DNA of 64,000 nt, taken from contig CP136061.1 in the NCBI GenBank assembly GCA_032622095.1, forward strand, positions 21,210,991 through 21,274,990. The letters run 5' to 3'. The notes under the pieces are model-generated. The model searched no databases. It was given only the letters and a program-made list of their open reading frames with translations, and had not been told where the DNA came from. The position numbers were made by a program, and so were the translations under genes. Positions 41,501 through 52,435 of the stretch are shown piece after piece. Origin of the DNA: Siphonodentalium dalli (Eukaryota > Mollusca > Scaphopoda > Gadilida > Siphonodentaliidae). Numbering within the stretch: position 1 is the stretch's first letter; each line of letters starts with the position of its first letter.

Positions 41501-43193
41501 AGGAATTTTTCTTTACATGCCTATTAAAGAAAAAAGGGTCGTTCTTTTTCTTTCTGAGGCGATACTTTGTATTATGTACATAGCCTGTCGTAGAGATCAT
41601 TGAGGGTCATACTGTTTTTATGTTTACCCATACCATAGTATGGTAAACATAATGTCGACGTCCGGATTGACCACTCGTCGTCCGTCCGTCCGTCTGTCTG
41701 TCTGTCCATAGACACTTTACGCATGGTGCGATAACTCAAAAATTATCTATCCAATCAGAACCAAATTTTGTATATGAGTTTCTCAGACCAAAATACAGAT
41801 CGACTGATCGAGTTCAAATATGGGTTTGATGATACTTTGATCCGATATATTTTAACAGAGTTATGACCCTTTATAATTCAAGTAATTACTGCTGGGAATT
41901 TTAAGAGAAAATATCTCACAGACCAAGTGTGTTATTGAAATGAGTTAATTATCACCATGGACATGCTATAAAGCCTGATAGTGGTACTGCTGGCTGGCAG
42001 GATTTGTTTATCATAATGTCAAATTGATTGATGGCTATCTGGTGGAGTTCTGTTTTCTGTGCAATATTAAGTTAACCCCTTTGCTGAATCAGGTTCATTA
42101 CTAAAGTTTATGTACACACTATAGGACACCTATTCTAAAATATTAAATTGGAATAGTCCATTGTTACTTTGTATGGATGTTTTACAGACATTGTTGTTTA
42201 CATACACTGTTGTCTTATCTTAGACAAAAATTCATCCACACATTCCTCAGTTCCATGATATGATGTCATTGCAAATGATTTACCCTCTCCACACATCATA
42301 TGGTTTTGATGCTTTTCATTTGATCATTCTCCTATATTATGTCCAGGTTGATGGTGATCCACTTTTGATTTGCATGGATTTGGGATTAAAATTAAACCAT
42401 TCCATAGACACATTATGCGATAGACAGATATAATATTATCCCTTTCACTTTGATCCAGGTTCAGTAAGGGTTTCAATAAATCACCAATTGTATATTCATC
42501 ATTAGAGGAAATGTCTTATTTTGAAATTCCCTCAATTGCATTTGGGCTCCAGCGTAATATTAATGGTGCTGGTATTCTTGAGACTGACTTATTGTATGGG
42601 TTTCTAAATCCAATGACATGCTTTGTATAGACTATTTTGTGTTTATCAGTTCATTAGTTTGGGTAAGATTAACCCTATTCTATCCGATTTGATAACTCAA
42701 ATATTTCCATTGATTATGTTTATACATGTAGTTCTTGGCATAGTTGACGAGAACACACCCCTAACCTGCATAGTGAGGGTCATTTGGTTTATTTGCTTAA
42801 AAATATTAACATCCTCCACCAATCCTGTTGACACAATGTGATAACTAAATATTTTTCACATGATCACTATATTAAGTGTGAATTGTTGAAACTTTAGCAC
42901 TCATGGAAAGGTTGATGTAAGGATTTATAAAATTTATAAAAATAGCTAATCGCTATCGCCAAGGTATGGGTTAAACATCTGCCGATCGTGATCGGCCTCT
43001 CGTTCTATTGGACAAAGCGTGATCACATGTCAGAGAATAGGAATTTTTCTTTACATGCCTATTATAGAAAAAAGGGTCCTTCTTTTTGTTTCTGAAGCGA
43101 TAATTTTTATTATATATGTATCCTGTCATAGAGATTGCTAAGGGTCATACTGTTTTTCGATTGGACGAAGTGCGATCACATGTCAGAGAGTAG
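41501..43193 (+). repeat. 155-bp repeat, two tandem units, first split by insertion
   Basis: Unit 2 (43039-43193) is uninterrupted: aggaatttttctttacatgc ... catactgtttttcgattgg ... catgtcagagagtag. Unit 1 is 41501-41619 plus 43005-43038. The left parts are each 119 bases to the end of the T run. Unit 2 therefore records the empty target of the Helentron-like copy 2. Confidence 0.85.
41620..43002 (+). mobile_element. Helentron-like, 'pearl'-type element, copy 2 (1383 bp)
   Basis: It has the same 5' tip (ATGTTTACCCATACC with stem), TCCG/TCTG microsatellite at about 41677-41707, one ~150-bp core unit (ataactcaaaaattatctat ...), inverse tip TGGGTTAAACAT (42967-42978), hairpin GCCGATC-gt-GATCGGC (42981-42996) and end CTCTCG as copy 1. 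The interior 41900-42950 is largely unlike copy 1. Compared with the empty unit, the filled site has two extra T. No Rep/helicase is seen. Confidence 0.72.
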
Positions 43194-43569
43194 TATTGAC
43201 CATTGCCCGGGCAGGGACATTGTATGAACACGGAAGCGCTCAAGTGTTTTACAAAATAGTCACTGCCTCGTATGAATTATAAGTAATTATTCTGTTTATT
43301 ATTTTCCGCTATAAACATCTGATATGCCAGAATCCGAATAATACCACCATTATACACATGACGCCTAAATTTTGAAGCTCGTATGAGTATGATGACGCCT
43401 AAATTTTGAAGCTCGTATGAGTACATAACACACAAGTTAAAGTGCCATAATTTACTTGTGAAATTATTTATTATAATCACTCGAGAAATCAATGTAAATC
43501 ACACATAGGAATGTAATAAACATATCAGGCCATAAAATCTGACGAGAATCATAATTCTCATTTTGATTC
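43194..43569. other. Intergenic, short direct repeat
   Basis: No gene is seen. Atgacgcctaaattttgaag + ctcgtatgagta is repeated in tandem at about 43360-43391 and 43392-43422. Confidence 0.6.
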
Positions 43570-45080
43570 TCGAATAAAGAATTGACTCCCTGTAGAAACG
43601 CTGACACCCTGTACAAACGCTGACACCATGTAGAAACGCTGACTCTAGTAATGCGGACACCCTGTTGAAACGCTGACACCATGTAGAAACGCTGACTCTA
43701 GTAATGCGGACACCCTGTTGAAACGCTGACACCATGTAGAAACGCTGACTCTAGTAATGCGGACACCCTGTTGAAACGCTGACACCATGTAGAAACGCTG
43801 ACTCTAGTAATGCGGACACCCTGTTGAAACGCTGACACCATGTAGAAACGCTGACTCTAGTAATGCGGACACCCTGTAGAGACGCTGACACCATGTAGAA
43901 ACGCTGACTCTAGTAATGCGGACACCCTGTAGAAACGCTGACACCATGTAGAAACGCTGACTCTAGTAATGTGGACACCCTGTAGAAACGCTGACACCAT
44001 GTAGAAACGCTGACACCATGTAGAAACGCTGACTCTAGTAATGCGGACACCCTGTTGAAACGCTGACACCCTGTAGAAACGCTGACACCATGTAGAAACG
44101 CTGACTCTAGTAATGCGGACACCCTGTTGAAACGCTGACTCCCTGTAGAAACGCTGACACCCTGTAGAAACGCTGACACCATGTAGAAACGCTGACTCTA
44201 GTAATGCGGACACCCTGTTGAAACGCTGACACCCTGTAGAAACGCTGACACCATGTAGAAATGCTGACTCTAGTAATGCGGACACCCTGTAGAAACGCTG
44301 ACACCATGTAGAAACGCTGACTCTAGTAATGCGGACACCCTGTCGAAACGCTGACACCATGTAGAAACGCTGACACCATGTAGAAACGCTGACTCTAGTA
44401 ATGCGGACACCCTGTTGAAACGCTGACACCCTGTAGAAACGCTGACACCATGTAGAAATGCTGACTCTAGTAATGCGGACACCCTGTTGAAACGCTGACA
44501 CCATGTAGAAACGCTGACTCTAGTAATGCGGACACCCTGTTGAAACGCTGACACCATGTAGAAACGCTGACTCTAGTAATGCGGACACCCTGTTGAAACG
44601 CTGACACCATGTAGAAACGCTGACTCTAGTAATGCGGACACCCTGTAGAAACGCTGACACCCTGTAGAAACGCTGACACCATGTAGAAACGCTGACTCTA
44701 GTAATGCGGACACCCTGTAGAAACGCTGACACCATGTAGAAACGCTGACTCTAGTAATGCGGACACCCTGTTGAAACGCTGACACCATGTAGAAATGCTG
44801 ACTCTAGTAATGCGGACACCCTGTTGAAACGCTGACACCCTGTAGAAATGCTGACACCATGTAGAAACGCTGACTCTAGTAATGCGGACACCCTGTTGAA
44901 ACGCTGACTCCCTGTAGAAACGCTGACACCATGTAGAAACGCTGACTCTAGTAATGCGGACACCCTGTAGAAACGCTGACACCATGTAGAAACGCTGACT
45001 CTAGTAATGCGGACACCCTGTAGAAACGCTGACACCCTGTTGAAATGCTGACTCCCTGTAGAAACGCTGCATGACTCCCT
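43570..45080. repeat. 53-bp composite satellite array, about 28 units
   Basis: The main unit is gacaccatgtagaaacgct (19) + gactctagtaatgcg (15) + gacaccctgttgaaacgct (19) = 53 bp. The 19-bp submodules are sometimes added or dropped, giving 72-bp variants. A few ...ccctgt(a/t)g and aaatgct changes mark unit types. Edges degrade into gactccctgtagaaacgctg variants. Apparent minus-strand proteins are repeat artefacts. Confidence 0.95.
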
Positions 45081-45255
45081 GCAGAAATGCTGTTTTGTAA
45101 ATATACGTATTCTTTCAGAGGTTCTTTCAATAATACATACATGTATACATTTAGAGGTACATTTAATTATACAAATAATTTAGTTGTAAATATATGTATA
45201 CAATGGGAAATGGAAACTTACTTGTTTCTTTGTAATAATAAGAGAAGGTTTAAAT

Positions 45256-45566
45256 TAAATATGTTCCGGGATCCCATTGTGACCCTTTTGTATGTATATT
45301 GACCCTGTAGTATATATTAAATGTGTTCCGGGATCCCATTGTGACCCTTTTGTATGTATATTGACCCTGTAGTATATATTATATGTGTTCCGGGATCCCA
45401 TTGTGACCCTTTTGTATGTATATTGACCCTGTAGTATATATTATATGTGTTCCGGGATCCCATTGTGACCCTTTTGTATGTATATTGACCCTGTAGTATA
45501 TATTATATGTGTTCCGGGATCCCATTGTGACCCTTTTGTATGTATATTGACCCTGTAGTATATATT
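45256..45566. repeat. 62-bp tandem repeat, five units
   Basis: The marker ttccgggatcccattgtgac begins at 45264, 45326, 45388 and then every 62 bases. The unit continues ccttttgtatgtatattgac and cctgtagtatatatta. Units are almost identical apart from taaatg/tatatg, so amplification is recent. The first part overlaps an AT-rich frame of no significance. Confidence 0.95.
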
Positions 45567-45868
45567 TTGTGTGTGGGAGAGAGCAAAAGTAGTTAATTCG
45601 TCTGAGGGAAATGATGGCACTAATTTAGTTGGATATACAGGGCATGGTGGATATCTCCTGGAAACAGACTATGAAGGATCTAATACTCTGTTGATGTCTT
45701 CAGTCAGAACGATTGATATTGATTCCCAGTGGTAATTTCGGAGAGGAATATTTAGTATAGCAAACGCAGAATAGCCTCGATTTAATTTGTCTCTGGTCTA
45801 CGCGGCACTCTAAAAACTCCTGAAAATATAAATAACTGTAGATAGGCATCCCTCAGGAGATCACAGCT

Positions 45869-45985
45869 CTACTTTCTAATTGAATGTATGCTATTATTAC
45901 CATATACAATGTCCATTTACCATCCACAGTTTGCCTGTTAGGTACCATGATGTGTTTGTGGGGGCCATCAGCTATCATGGGTGTC

Positions 45986-46020
<35 letters not shown>

Positions 46021-46790
46021 ACCTGCAGGAGAATACAGCTCTACTTTCTAATTGAATGTATTTGATTATTACCATGTACAATGTCCATTTATCATCTACA
46101 CAGTTCGCCTGTTAGGTACTGTGATGTGTTCGTGGGGGCCATCAGCTATCATGTGTGTCACCCCCCCCCCCCCCCCCCCCCCCCCCCCCTTTACTTGCAG
46201 GAGAATACAGCTTTACTTTCTAATTGAATGTATTTGATTATTACCATGTACAATGTCCATTTACCATCTACACAGTTCGCCTGTTAGGTTCTGTGATGTG
46301 TTCGTGGGGGCCATCAGCTATCATGGGTGTCACCCCCCCACCTGCAGGAGAATACAGCTCTACTTTCTAATTGAATGTATTTGATTATTACCATGTACAA
46401 TGTCCATTTACCATCTACACAGTTTGTCTGTTAGGTACTATGACGTGTTCGTGTGGGCCATCAGCTATCATGGGTGTCATCCCCCCCCCCTCTCCTCCAC
46501 CTGCATGAGAATACAGCTCTACTTTCTAATTGAATGTATTTGATTATTACCATGTAAAATGTCCATTTACCATCTACACAGTTTGCCTGTTAGGTACTGT
46601 GATATGTTCGTGGGGGCCATCAGCTATTATGGGTGTCACCCCCCCCCCCCCCCCCCCCCCCCCCACCTGCAGGAGAATACAGCTCTACTTTCTAATTGAA
46701 TGTATTTGATTATTGCCATGTACAATGTCCATTTACCATCTACACAGTTTTTCTGTTAGTTACTGTGATGTGTGTGTCATCCCCACGTAT
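45869..46790. repeat. ~150-172-bp tandem repeat with variable poly-C, six units
   Basis: The marker ctactttctaattgaatgta begins at 45869, 46041, 46211, 46360, 46519 and 46684. Each unit runs through gtccatttaccatc, gcctgttaggtac, gggggccatcagctatcatg to a C tract and cctgcaggagaatacag. C tracts range from 7 to more than 30. Unit length tracks C-tract length. On the minus strand these are long G runs. Confidence 0.93.
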
Positions 46791-46950
46791 GTAGCATATG
46801 GAATGTAAACAGACAAGCCGGAAGTCAAAAGTCACGTTTGCCCAACAATAAATTTTGGAACACATGGCACTATTTCCTGTTATAAAATGTCATTGTATAT
46901 AATTATTATAGAATGAGTTTAATGAATGGAATAAGGGTCATATCATGCAA

Positions 46951-47384
46951 TAACCCTTTCAGTGCCGGGGCCGATCTCATCGGCCCTAATATGCGGTCTG
47001 TAAAATCGGCCCTAAAAAATAAAAAAAATTGCGTTGAATTTTTTTGGGTATGCTTAAGCATGCTATAGCGAATTTAAAAACAAACTGGGCATGTTATAAC
47101 TCAACTATCACCAAGTATTCATAGTAATAATTTTTATGCCCATGAAAAACGTAAGATTCCCTGGCACTAAACCTACAAAATAAGTCTGTTAATGAATATA
47201 AGAAAAAATTATTAAAATTGTAAAAAATTGTAAAAAATAATAACAAATGATGAAAAATTGTTAGGCCAATGCATTCTCTTATATATGCGAGGCGACCTAT
47301 GGTCGACTCGCATATATAAGAGAATGCATTGGCACAGGGTATATGGGTTGATACAAAAATCGGACCTGGCACTGAAAGGGTTAA
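46951..47384 (+). mobile_element. PB2-type TTAA element
   Basis: Left end ATAACCCTTTCAGTGCCGGG (TTAA changed to ATAA), right end cctggcactgaaaggg TTAA. The body has ggtatgcttaagcatgctat and one hairpin at 47265-47333. A short deletion (actgggcatgttataactca) removes ataaaacctta compared with 52009. Confidence 0.88.
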
Positions 47385-47825
47385 AGGCCTATACGAGTCT
47401 GTCCAAAACTAAATGTTGCCGTGCGTCGGCACAGGATAAACTATTAGTTTTGCGCTGTTCACAGTACATTTGTATATTTATATACGGAATATGTGCTGTT
47501 GACACACTTATCTGTTTTTTTGGGCTCATATTTGCATAAATTAATATATATTTACTCGAACATCACATTATTCATCAGGTTATACCAGCATAAGAATACT
47601 ATTACTGTACGATTGCATGATTGCATATTCTGTTACATGCATATATGCAGATGAGATGCTCACCCCAACAGACTAGGAATTGAATTGCGTGTGGTTCATA
47701 AGCTCCATGCAAATGTTATTTCTTGTGGGCAGAGTATAGTTTCATCAGAAGAGCACTAGTTCTCTGTCAGAGGTCTCAATTAGGGCTGAGTTGTGCATAA
47801 AATTGTGGAGACACGAACAATCAGA
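47385..47825. other. Intergenic, no recognised feature
   Basis: No gene or element boundary is seen. The frame continuing out of the PB2 hairpin (to 47539) is chance. Confidence 0.45.
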
Positions 47826-47832
47826 TTATACA

Positions 47833-47955
47833 CAGCCCTCTTAATTCAGATTGTTTGGCTTCGGCAATCCGCTACGGCAACATTATGCCATGCCCCAGTT
47901 TGCTTCAGCAAATTGCTTCGGCAATGCTGATTGCCGTAGCCAATTATGAAGGCTG
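47833..47955. mobile_element. Short CAGCCCTC MITE, free-standing copy, 123 bp
   Basis: CAGCCCTCTTAATT ... AATTATGAAGGCTG, imperfect inverted ends and a pairable interior (gcttcggcaat / attgccgtagc). It is flanked by TTATACA at 47826-47832 and 47956-47962. The 7-base match (8 with wobble) and CAG tip are compatible with hAT. The same element is embedded in the 20-kb satellite. Confidence 0.75.
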
Positions 47956-47984
47956 TTATACAGTACACCCACTCTCGATACAGT

Positions 47985-48140
47985 TTGTCTGACATTTGCA
48001 GAATGTGGTCCCCAGATGGTTAATTTACATTGGCTAGCATCACCAAATTCACCCTCTGGGGACCTAATTCTGCTTAGGCCTCATCTTCTGGGAAGTATCC
48101 ATAGTCTCAAATTAACAATGTTTTTAGTAAATTTTTGCCT
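47985..48140 (+). mobile_element. Family C element, left half (long form)
   Basis: tgtctgacatttgcagaatg, hairpin cagatggttaattt ... caccctctggggacctaatt, then ctgcttaggcctcatcttct and the long-form spacer ctcaaattaacaatg. Right half absent. Confidence 0.75.
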
Positions 48141-48231
48141 TCTGTTCAGTTTCTTTATTACACAGTTTTATTGCTGTTCCATATTTACAAATCCATAAGG
48201 AACATACTCCAAAACGCTTTCTCCCATTCAG

Positions 48232-48692
48232 TTAACCCTTTACCCAACAAACCGGCCAAAAACGCCCAAAATAAAGCTTCAACGGCCTAAAATATCTTCG
48301 GTCTGTCTCAATAACACCATACAAATATGGATATCATTGGAACCGGTTCATTGACCACACTGTGATGGTTACAGTTATGCCCTGTGCCAATGCATTCTCT
48401 TATATATGTGAGTCGACCATAGGTCGCCTCGCATATATAAGAGAATGCATTGGCCTAAAAAAAATCTTTTTTTTAACACTTTTTACCATTTTTTCTTACA
48501 TTCTTTAACAATTTAAAAAAAAAATCTTACATTTTTTAACAATTTTTATAATATTTTTCTACATTCATTGACAATTTTATCATTTTTAATATGTGTTAAG
48601 CCAATGCATTCTCTTATATATGCGAGGCGACCTAACTCGCATATATAAGAGAATGCATTGGCACAGGGCCGTTCTGTTGGGTAAAGGGTTAA
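48232..48692 (+). mobile_element. PB1-type TTAA element with extended spacer
   Basis: TTAACCCTTTACCCAACAAA ... TGTTGGGTAAAGGGTTAA, 461 bp. It has hairpins at 48385-48453 and 48599-48662 (the second lacks tatggtcg at its tip). The spacer holds an extra A/T-rich repeat of cttacattctttaacaattt. It shares its right TTAA with the adjoining family I copy. Confidence 0.9.
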
Positions 48693-48990
48693 AGAGGTAC
48701 TATACACTAAGAATGAATTTGAGCCATGGATTACTGAAAAATTCACGTGCATGCTCTAAGAACGATGCAAAGAACATGGTAATTATAATGAAAATGAATT
48801 TATGACCCAGCCACTAATTCATTTTCATTATAATTACCATGTTGATTGCATCGTTCGTAGAGCATACAAGTGTATTTTGCACTAATAGTAATCCATGACT
48901 TAAATTCATTCATTTGTTGCATATATTCTGTTGAGTATAAAAGGAGATGGTCCCATAAATGGCCAGATTTAGTGTACAGTACCCCTTTAA
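48689..48990. mobile_element. Family I palindromic element, copy 3 (302 bp)
   Basis: TTAAAGAGGTACTATACACT ... agtgtacagtaccccTTTAA. The arms pair through aacatggtaattataatgaa and its complement, with centre at atgacccagccac. The left arm lacks the ccatttatgggaccatctcc block that the right arm has, so it was deleted. TTAA is at both ends. Confidence 0.82.
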
Positions 48991-49117
48991 GAAAGTATAG
49001 TGTACAATGGAATGGTCTATTATTCATTTGCAGGTACATGTATGTTTAGGTAATGAAAACGGATGACAGGCATTTGAAAAACTGATACCAAGAGCAGTAT
49101 TCATATCCATTGGTGGC

Positions 49118-49158
49118 AAATGTTCAGATGATAAGTTGATCTTATTATCTGAACATTT
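49118..49158. other. Perfectly pairing small hairpin
   Basis: aaatgttcagatgataag + ttga + tcttattatctgaacattt gives 18-base arms with one mismatch. No context suggests a terminator or RNA gene. Confidence 0.5.
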
Positions 49159-49221
49159 CCTGAGGGAACTACTCGTCAATGAGTATTTAGTAAAGAAAGC
49201 TGAAGAAAGGGTTAAATATAG

Positions 49222-49482
49222 TTAATCTTTTCATGACGGGAGCTGCGCTGGTGCAACATTAATGATCCTGTGCCAGTACATTCTCTTATATATGCGAGTC
49301 TCCCATAGAGAGCCTCACATATATAAGAGAATGCACTGGCTTACAAGGTCAAGAAAATAATGTTAGCCAATGCATTCTCTTATATATGCGAGGCTCCCTA
49401 TGGGAGACTCGCATATATGAGAGATTGCATTGGCACAGGGCTTTCGCTAAATTTCAGGAAGCTCCAGTCATGGAAGGGTTAA
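49222..49482 (+). mobile_element. PB3-type TTAA element, full length
   Basis: TTAATCTTTTCATGACGGGA ... ctccagtcatggaagggTTAA, 261 bp. It has two hairpins of the tatataagagaatgca type, joined by ggcttacaaggtcaagaaaa. It is the cleanest PB3 reference in the window. Confidence 0.9.
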
Positions 49483-50019
49483 CTGACGAGCACAGACCAA
49501 ATTGGAAATTTCCTGCAGAATCTCGCAAGACTCTTAATCCATGAATGCACATCAACCATTAAAATGACACACGCTCTGCAAAATAAATTGTTTCGATGGG
49601 AATACTTGCAATTTAGAAATCCAATTTGAATTGCGATTTGAGCGACATAAAACAATAACCTTCTCGGAAAGAATGCTCTTCATCTTGTAACTGTGAAAGT
49701 GTTTTCTTCTGAACAGCGTCATTATATACTCCTTTAATAATGACTTAAGAACTTTGTAATCTAAGTCAACATGTTGCTGTAATATATAATTTGATTCATC
49801 GCTGTTGCGTCCACAGTGATGCAGTATTTAGAAAAAAATTCTTCTAACCCATTGACTGCTTAATATTTACGCACCTACCTGCATCGGCTCTGTGGATCCT
49901 GAATGGAGGATGTTGTTGGTTGAAATCACGTCATGTGACGTCGGGTGCAGGCCACATATTGTTTTAATAATTTGGATGCAACTTGCAACATCATAACTGC
50001 ATACCATTCAAATATATGT
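49483..50019. other. Intergenic, no recognised feature
   Basis: No gene or repeat is seen. A palindromic cacgtcatgtgacgtcggg lies near 49928. Confidence 0.45.
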
Positions 50020-50263
50020 TTAACCCTTTGAGTGCCAGGTCTGATTTTTGTATCAACCCATATATCCTGTGCCAATGCATTCTCTTATATATGCGAGTTG
50101 ACCATAGGTCGCCTCGCATATATAAGAGAATGCATTGGCCTAACAATTTTTGTTTTGTTTTTTTGTTTTTTACAATTTTAATAATTTATTCTTATGTTCT
50201 TTAACAGACTTATTGTGTAGGTTTAGGGCCGATCAGATCGGCCCCTGGCACTCAAAGGGTTAA
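50020..50263 (+). mobile_element. PB4-type TTAA element, full length
   Basis: TTAACCCTTTGAGTGCCAGG ... cctggcactcaaagggTTAA, 244 bp. One hairpin at 50070-50138, then ttctttaacagacttattgt and ggccgatcagatcggcc. The internal ctTTAAcag is the site occupied by PB1 in the 4818-6671 nest. PB4 differs from PB2 by GAGTGCC versus CAGTGCC in the TIR. Confidence 0.92.
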
Positions 50264-50428
50264 TAAAATCCGATATCCCAACATAAATCGTTGGAGATCT
50301 CTATATATTTTTTTCATCCACTGACTGATGTAAACCAATGAATTGAAATGCTGTAGGCATCTAATCAAATAACTACACTTTTCTGCTTTTCATTTCTGTA
50401 ATGACAAGGTGTCGGTATGACCTAAAAC

Positions 50429-50930
50429 TTAACCCTTTACCCAACAAACCGGCCAAAACCGTCCAAATAAAGCTTCAACAGCCTAAAATATCTTCGGTCT
50501 GTCTCAATAGAACCATACAAATATGGATATCATTGGAACCGGTTCCTTGACCACATTGTGATAGTTACAGTTATGCCCTGTGCCAATGCATTCTCTTATA
50601 TATGCGAGTCGACCATAGGTCGCCTCGCATATATAAGAGAATGCATTGGCCTAAAAAAAATCTTTTTTAACACTGCCAGGTCTGATTTTTGTATCAACCC
50701 ATATACCCTGTGCCAATGCATTCTCTTATATATGCGAGTCGACCATAGGTCGCCTCGCATATATAAGAGAATGCATTGGCCCATTTTTTCTTACATTCTT
50801 TAACAATTTTATAATTTTTAATGTGTTATAAGCCAATGCATTCTCTTATATATGCGAGGCGACCTATGGTCGACTCGCATATATAAGAGAATGCATTGGC
50901 GCAGGGCCCTTCTGTTGGGTAAAGGGTTAA
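50429..50930 (+). mobile_element. Chimeric PB1 element with an embedded PB2/PB4 hairpin
   Basis: PB1 termini and both PB1 hairpins (50582-50650 and 50832-50900) are present. Between aacac and ccattttttc of the spacer lies a third block: tgccaggtctgatttttgta + tcaacccatataccctgtgcc + hairpin (50711-50779). That block belongs to PB2/PB4. No TTAA surrounds it, so recombination or template switching in the hairpin is more likely than transposition. Confidence 0.9.
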
Positions 50931-51710
50931 AGCAACATATTAAAACTCAAAATTTTAGCACTCAACCTGATAAAAGTCCACTTCAAATATATAGGCTGGT
51001 ATATGCAAATACAGCCTTACAAAAAAAAAAAACATGTTTATACTTACTATGAATAACACTGGATCGTGGGTATCGAGTAACCCTATATATTATATATACT
51101 GCATGTGTCGACTCGTTTATACTTAAAAAAAAAAATCCTACACAGCTACCCACATGGAAAAATGAGGGTAGGGTGACTGCAAAGAAAGATATTTTTAATA
51201 GTGGCCTCGGAGAGGGTTAAAATTCAGTCATGTTCTCCGACACAACAGTAACGCTGGAGCCTTGTATGGAACAAATTGAACACATGTTCTGTGGTTTGCC
51301 ATCGTTAAAATGAATCTGAGCATGAATTAATAGAGTTATTTCCCTTTGCTAGCCTGGATCATATATTGGAATTTTTGCTTGACACTAACTGCCGCTGGCA
51401 AGGTACATCCCGCAGATTATATTCCAGATCAGACTAGTGCTCCACTTTCCTTATTTGGACTATTTGTTAGAAAAGCTATGGTCCTATTGATTTGTGCTTA
51501 ATTCTATTGAAAATCTATTCCAATACCGAGGTGATCGTTGTTATGCAGTGGCAGCGAATAAGCCGTCATACAAAGACATATATTCTGCATTCAATTCCAG
51601 AAAGTCAAAAGAGCTGTGATTCTATTTCTGTGTCTCAGATAACCACATGGGAGTTAACTCTTGTCCTCCGATATCTCGCTGAAGATGATGAAGTAATGTC
51701 ATAAAAAAAC
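50931..51710. other. Intergenic, no recognised feature
   Basis: No gene is seen. Poly-A runs lie at 51021-51031 and 51124-51135. Confidence 0.45.
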
Positions 51711-51792
51711 CAAGCCTGCAAATAGCGTGTCTGTCATTTGCAGAATGAGGTCCCCAGATTGAGGTCGCATGGCATGCTAGCATCACCAAATT

Positions 51793-51926
51793 CAGGGACA
51801 CTGGAAGCACCAAAGGGCAAGGGGGCAAACCAGTCAGGAGGGCACTTTTTTGGTACCCACTGGACTCCCCTGGGCTAGGGCAGGGGGGCAAGTGCTCCCG
51901 CATGCCCCCCTTCTCCGGCGTCCCTG
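51793..51926. mobile_element. hAT MITE, 134 bp, with 8-bp TSD
   Basis: CAGGGACACTGG and CCGGCGTCCCTG inverted ends, flanked by ACCAAATT at 51785-51792 and 51927-51934. The flanks rejoin to the family C consensus caccaaattcaccct, so the empty site is known. The interior is unusually GC-rich (gggggcaa, gccccccttc). No coding capacity is visible. Confidence 0.92.
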
Positions 51927-52008
51927 ACCAAATTCACCCTCTGGGGACCTCATTCTGCTTAGGCCTCAACTGCTATGGGAGACCTAGGACCAGATTGAAG
52001 TTCCCCAG

Positions 52009-52435
52009 TTAACCCTTTCAGTGCCAGGGGCCGATCTCATCGGCCCTAATTTACGGTCTGTAAATGGGTTGAATTTTTTTGGGTATGCTTAAGCATACTA
52101 TAGCGAATTTAAAAACAAACTGGATAAAACCTTAGGGGCATGCTATAACTCAAAACTATCACCAAGTATTCATAGTAATAATTTTGATGCCCATGAAAAA
52201 CGTATGATTCCATGGCACTAAACCTACAAAATAAGTCTGTTAAAGAATATAAGAAAAAATTATTAAAATTGTAATAAATTGTAAAAAATAATAACAAATG
52301 ATGAAAAATTGTTAGGCCAATGCATTCTGTTATATATGCGAGGCGACCTATGGTCGACTCGCATATATAAGAGAATGCATTGGCACAGGGTATATGGGTT
52401 GATACAAAAATCGGACCTGGCACTGAAAGGGTTAA
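52009..52435 (+). mobile_element. PB2-type TTAA element nested in family C
   Basis: TTAACCCTTTCAGTGCCAGG ... cctggcactgaaagggTTAA, 427 bp, with gcttaagcatac palindrome and hairpin at 52317-52382. The host reads ccccag|TTAA|agttg across the insertion versus ccccagttgaagttg in 9950-10020 (complement), consistent with a TTAA target. Confidence 0.92.

Noticed and set aside
43570-45080. CRISPR-like regularly spaced repeat
   Set aside because: The 'spacers' are themselves repeats (19/15/19 modules), and the window is eukaryotic in character with no cas-like genes.
43464-45142. Overlapping minus-strand frames with VSAFLQGVRITRVS-type repeats
   Set aside because: They come from the 53-bp satellite. 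Frames restart every 53 bases and overlap each other, as expected of a repeat and not a gene.
45880-46237. Poly-proline proteins
   Set aside because: The prolines are poly-C tracts within a tandem repeat; frames differ from unit to unit with tract length.
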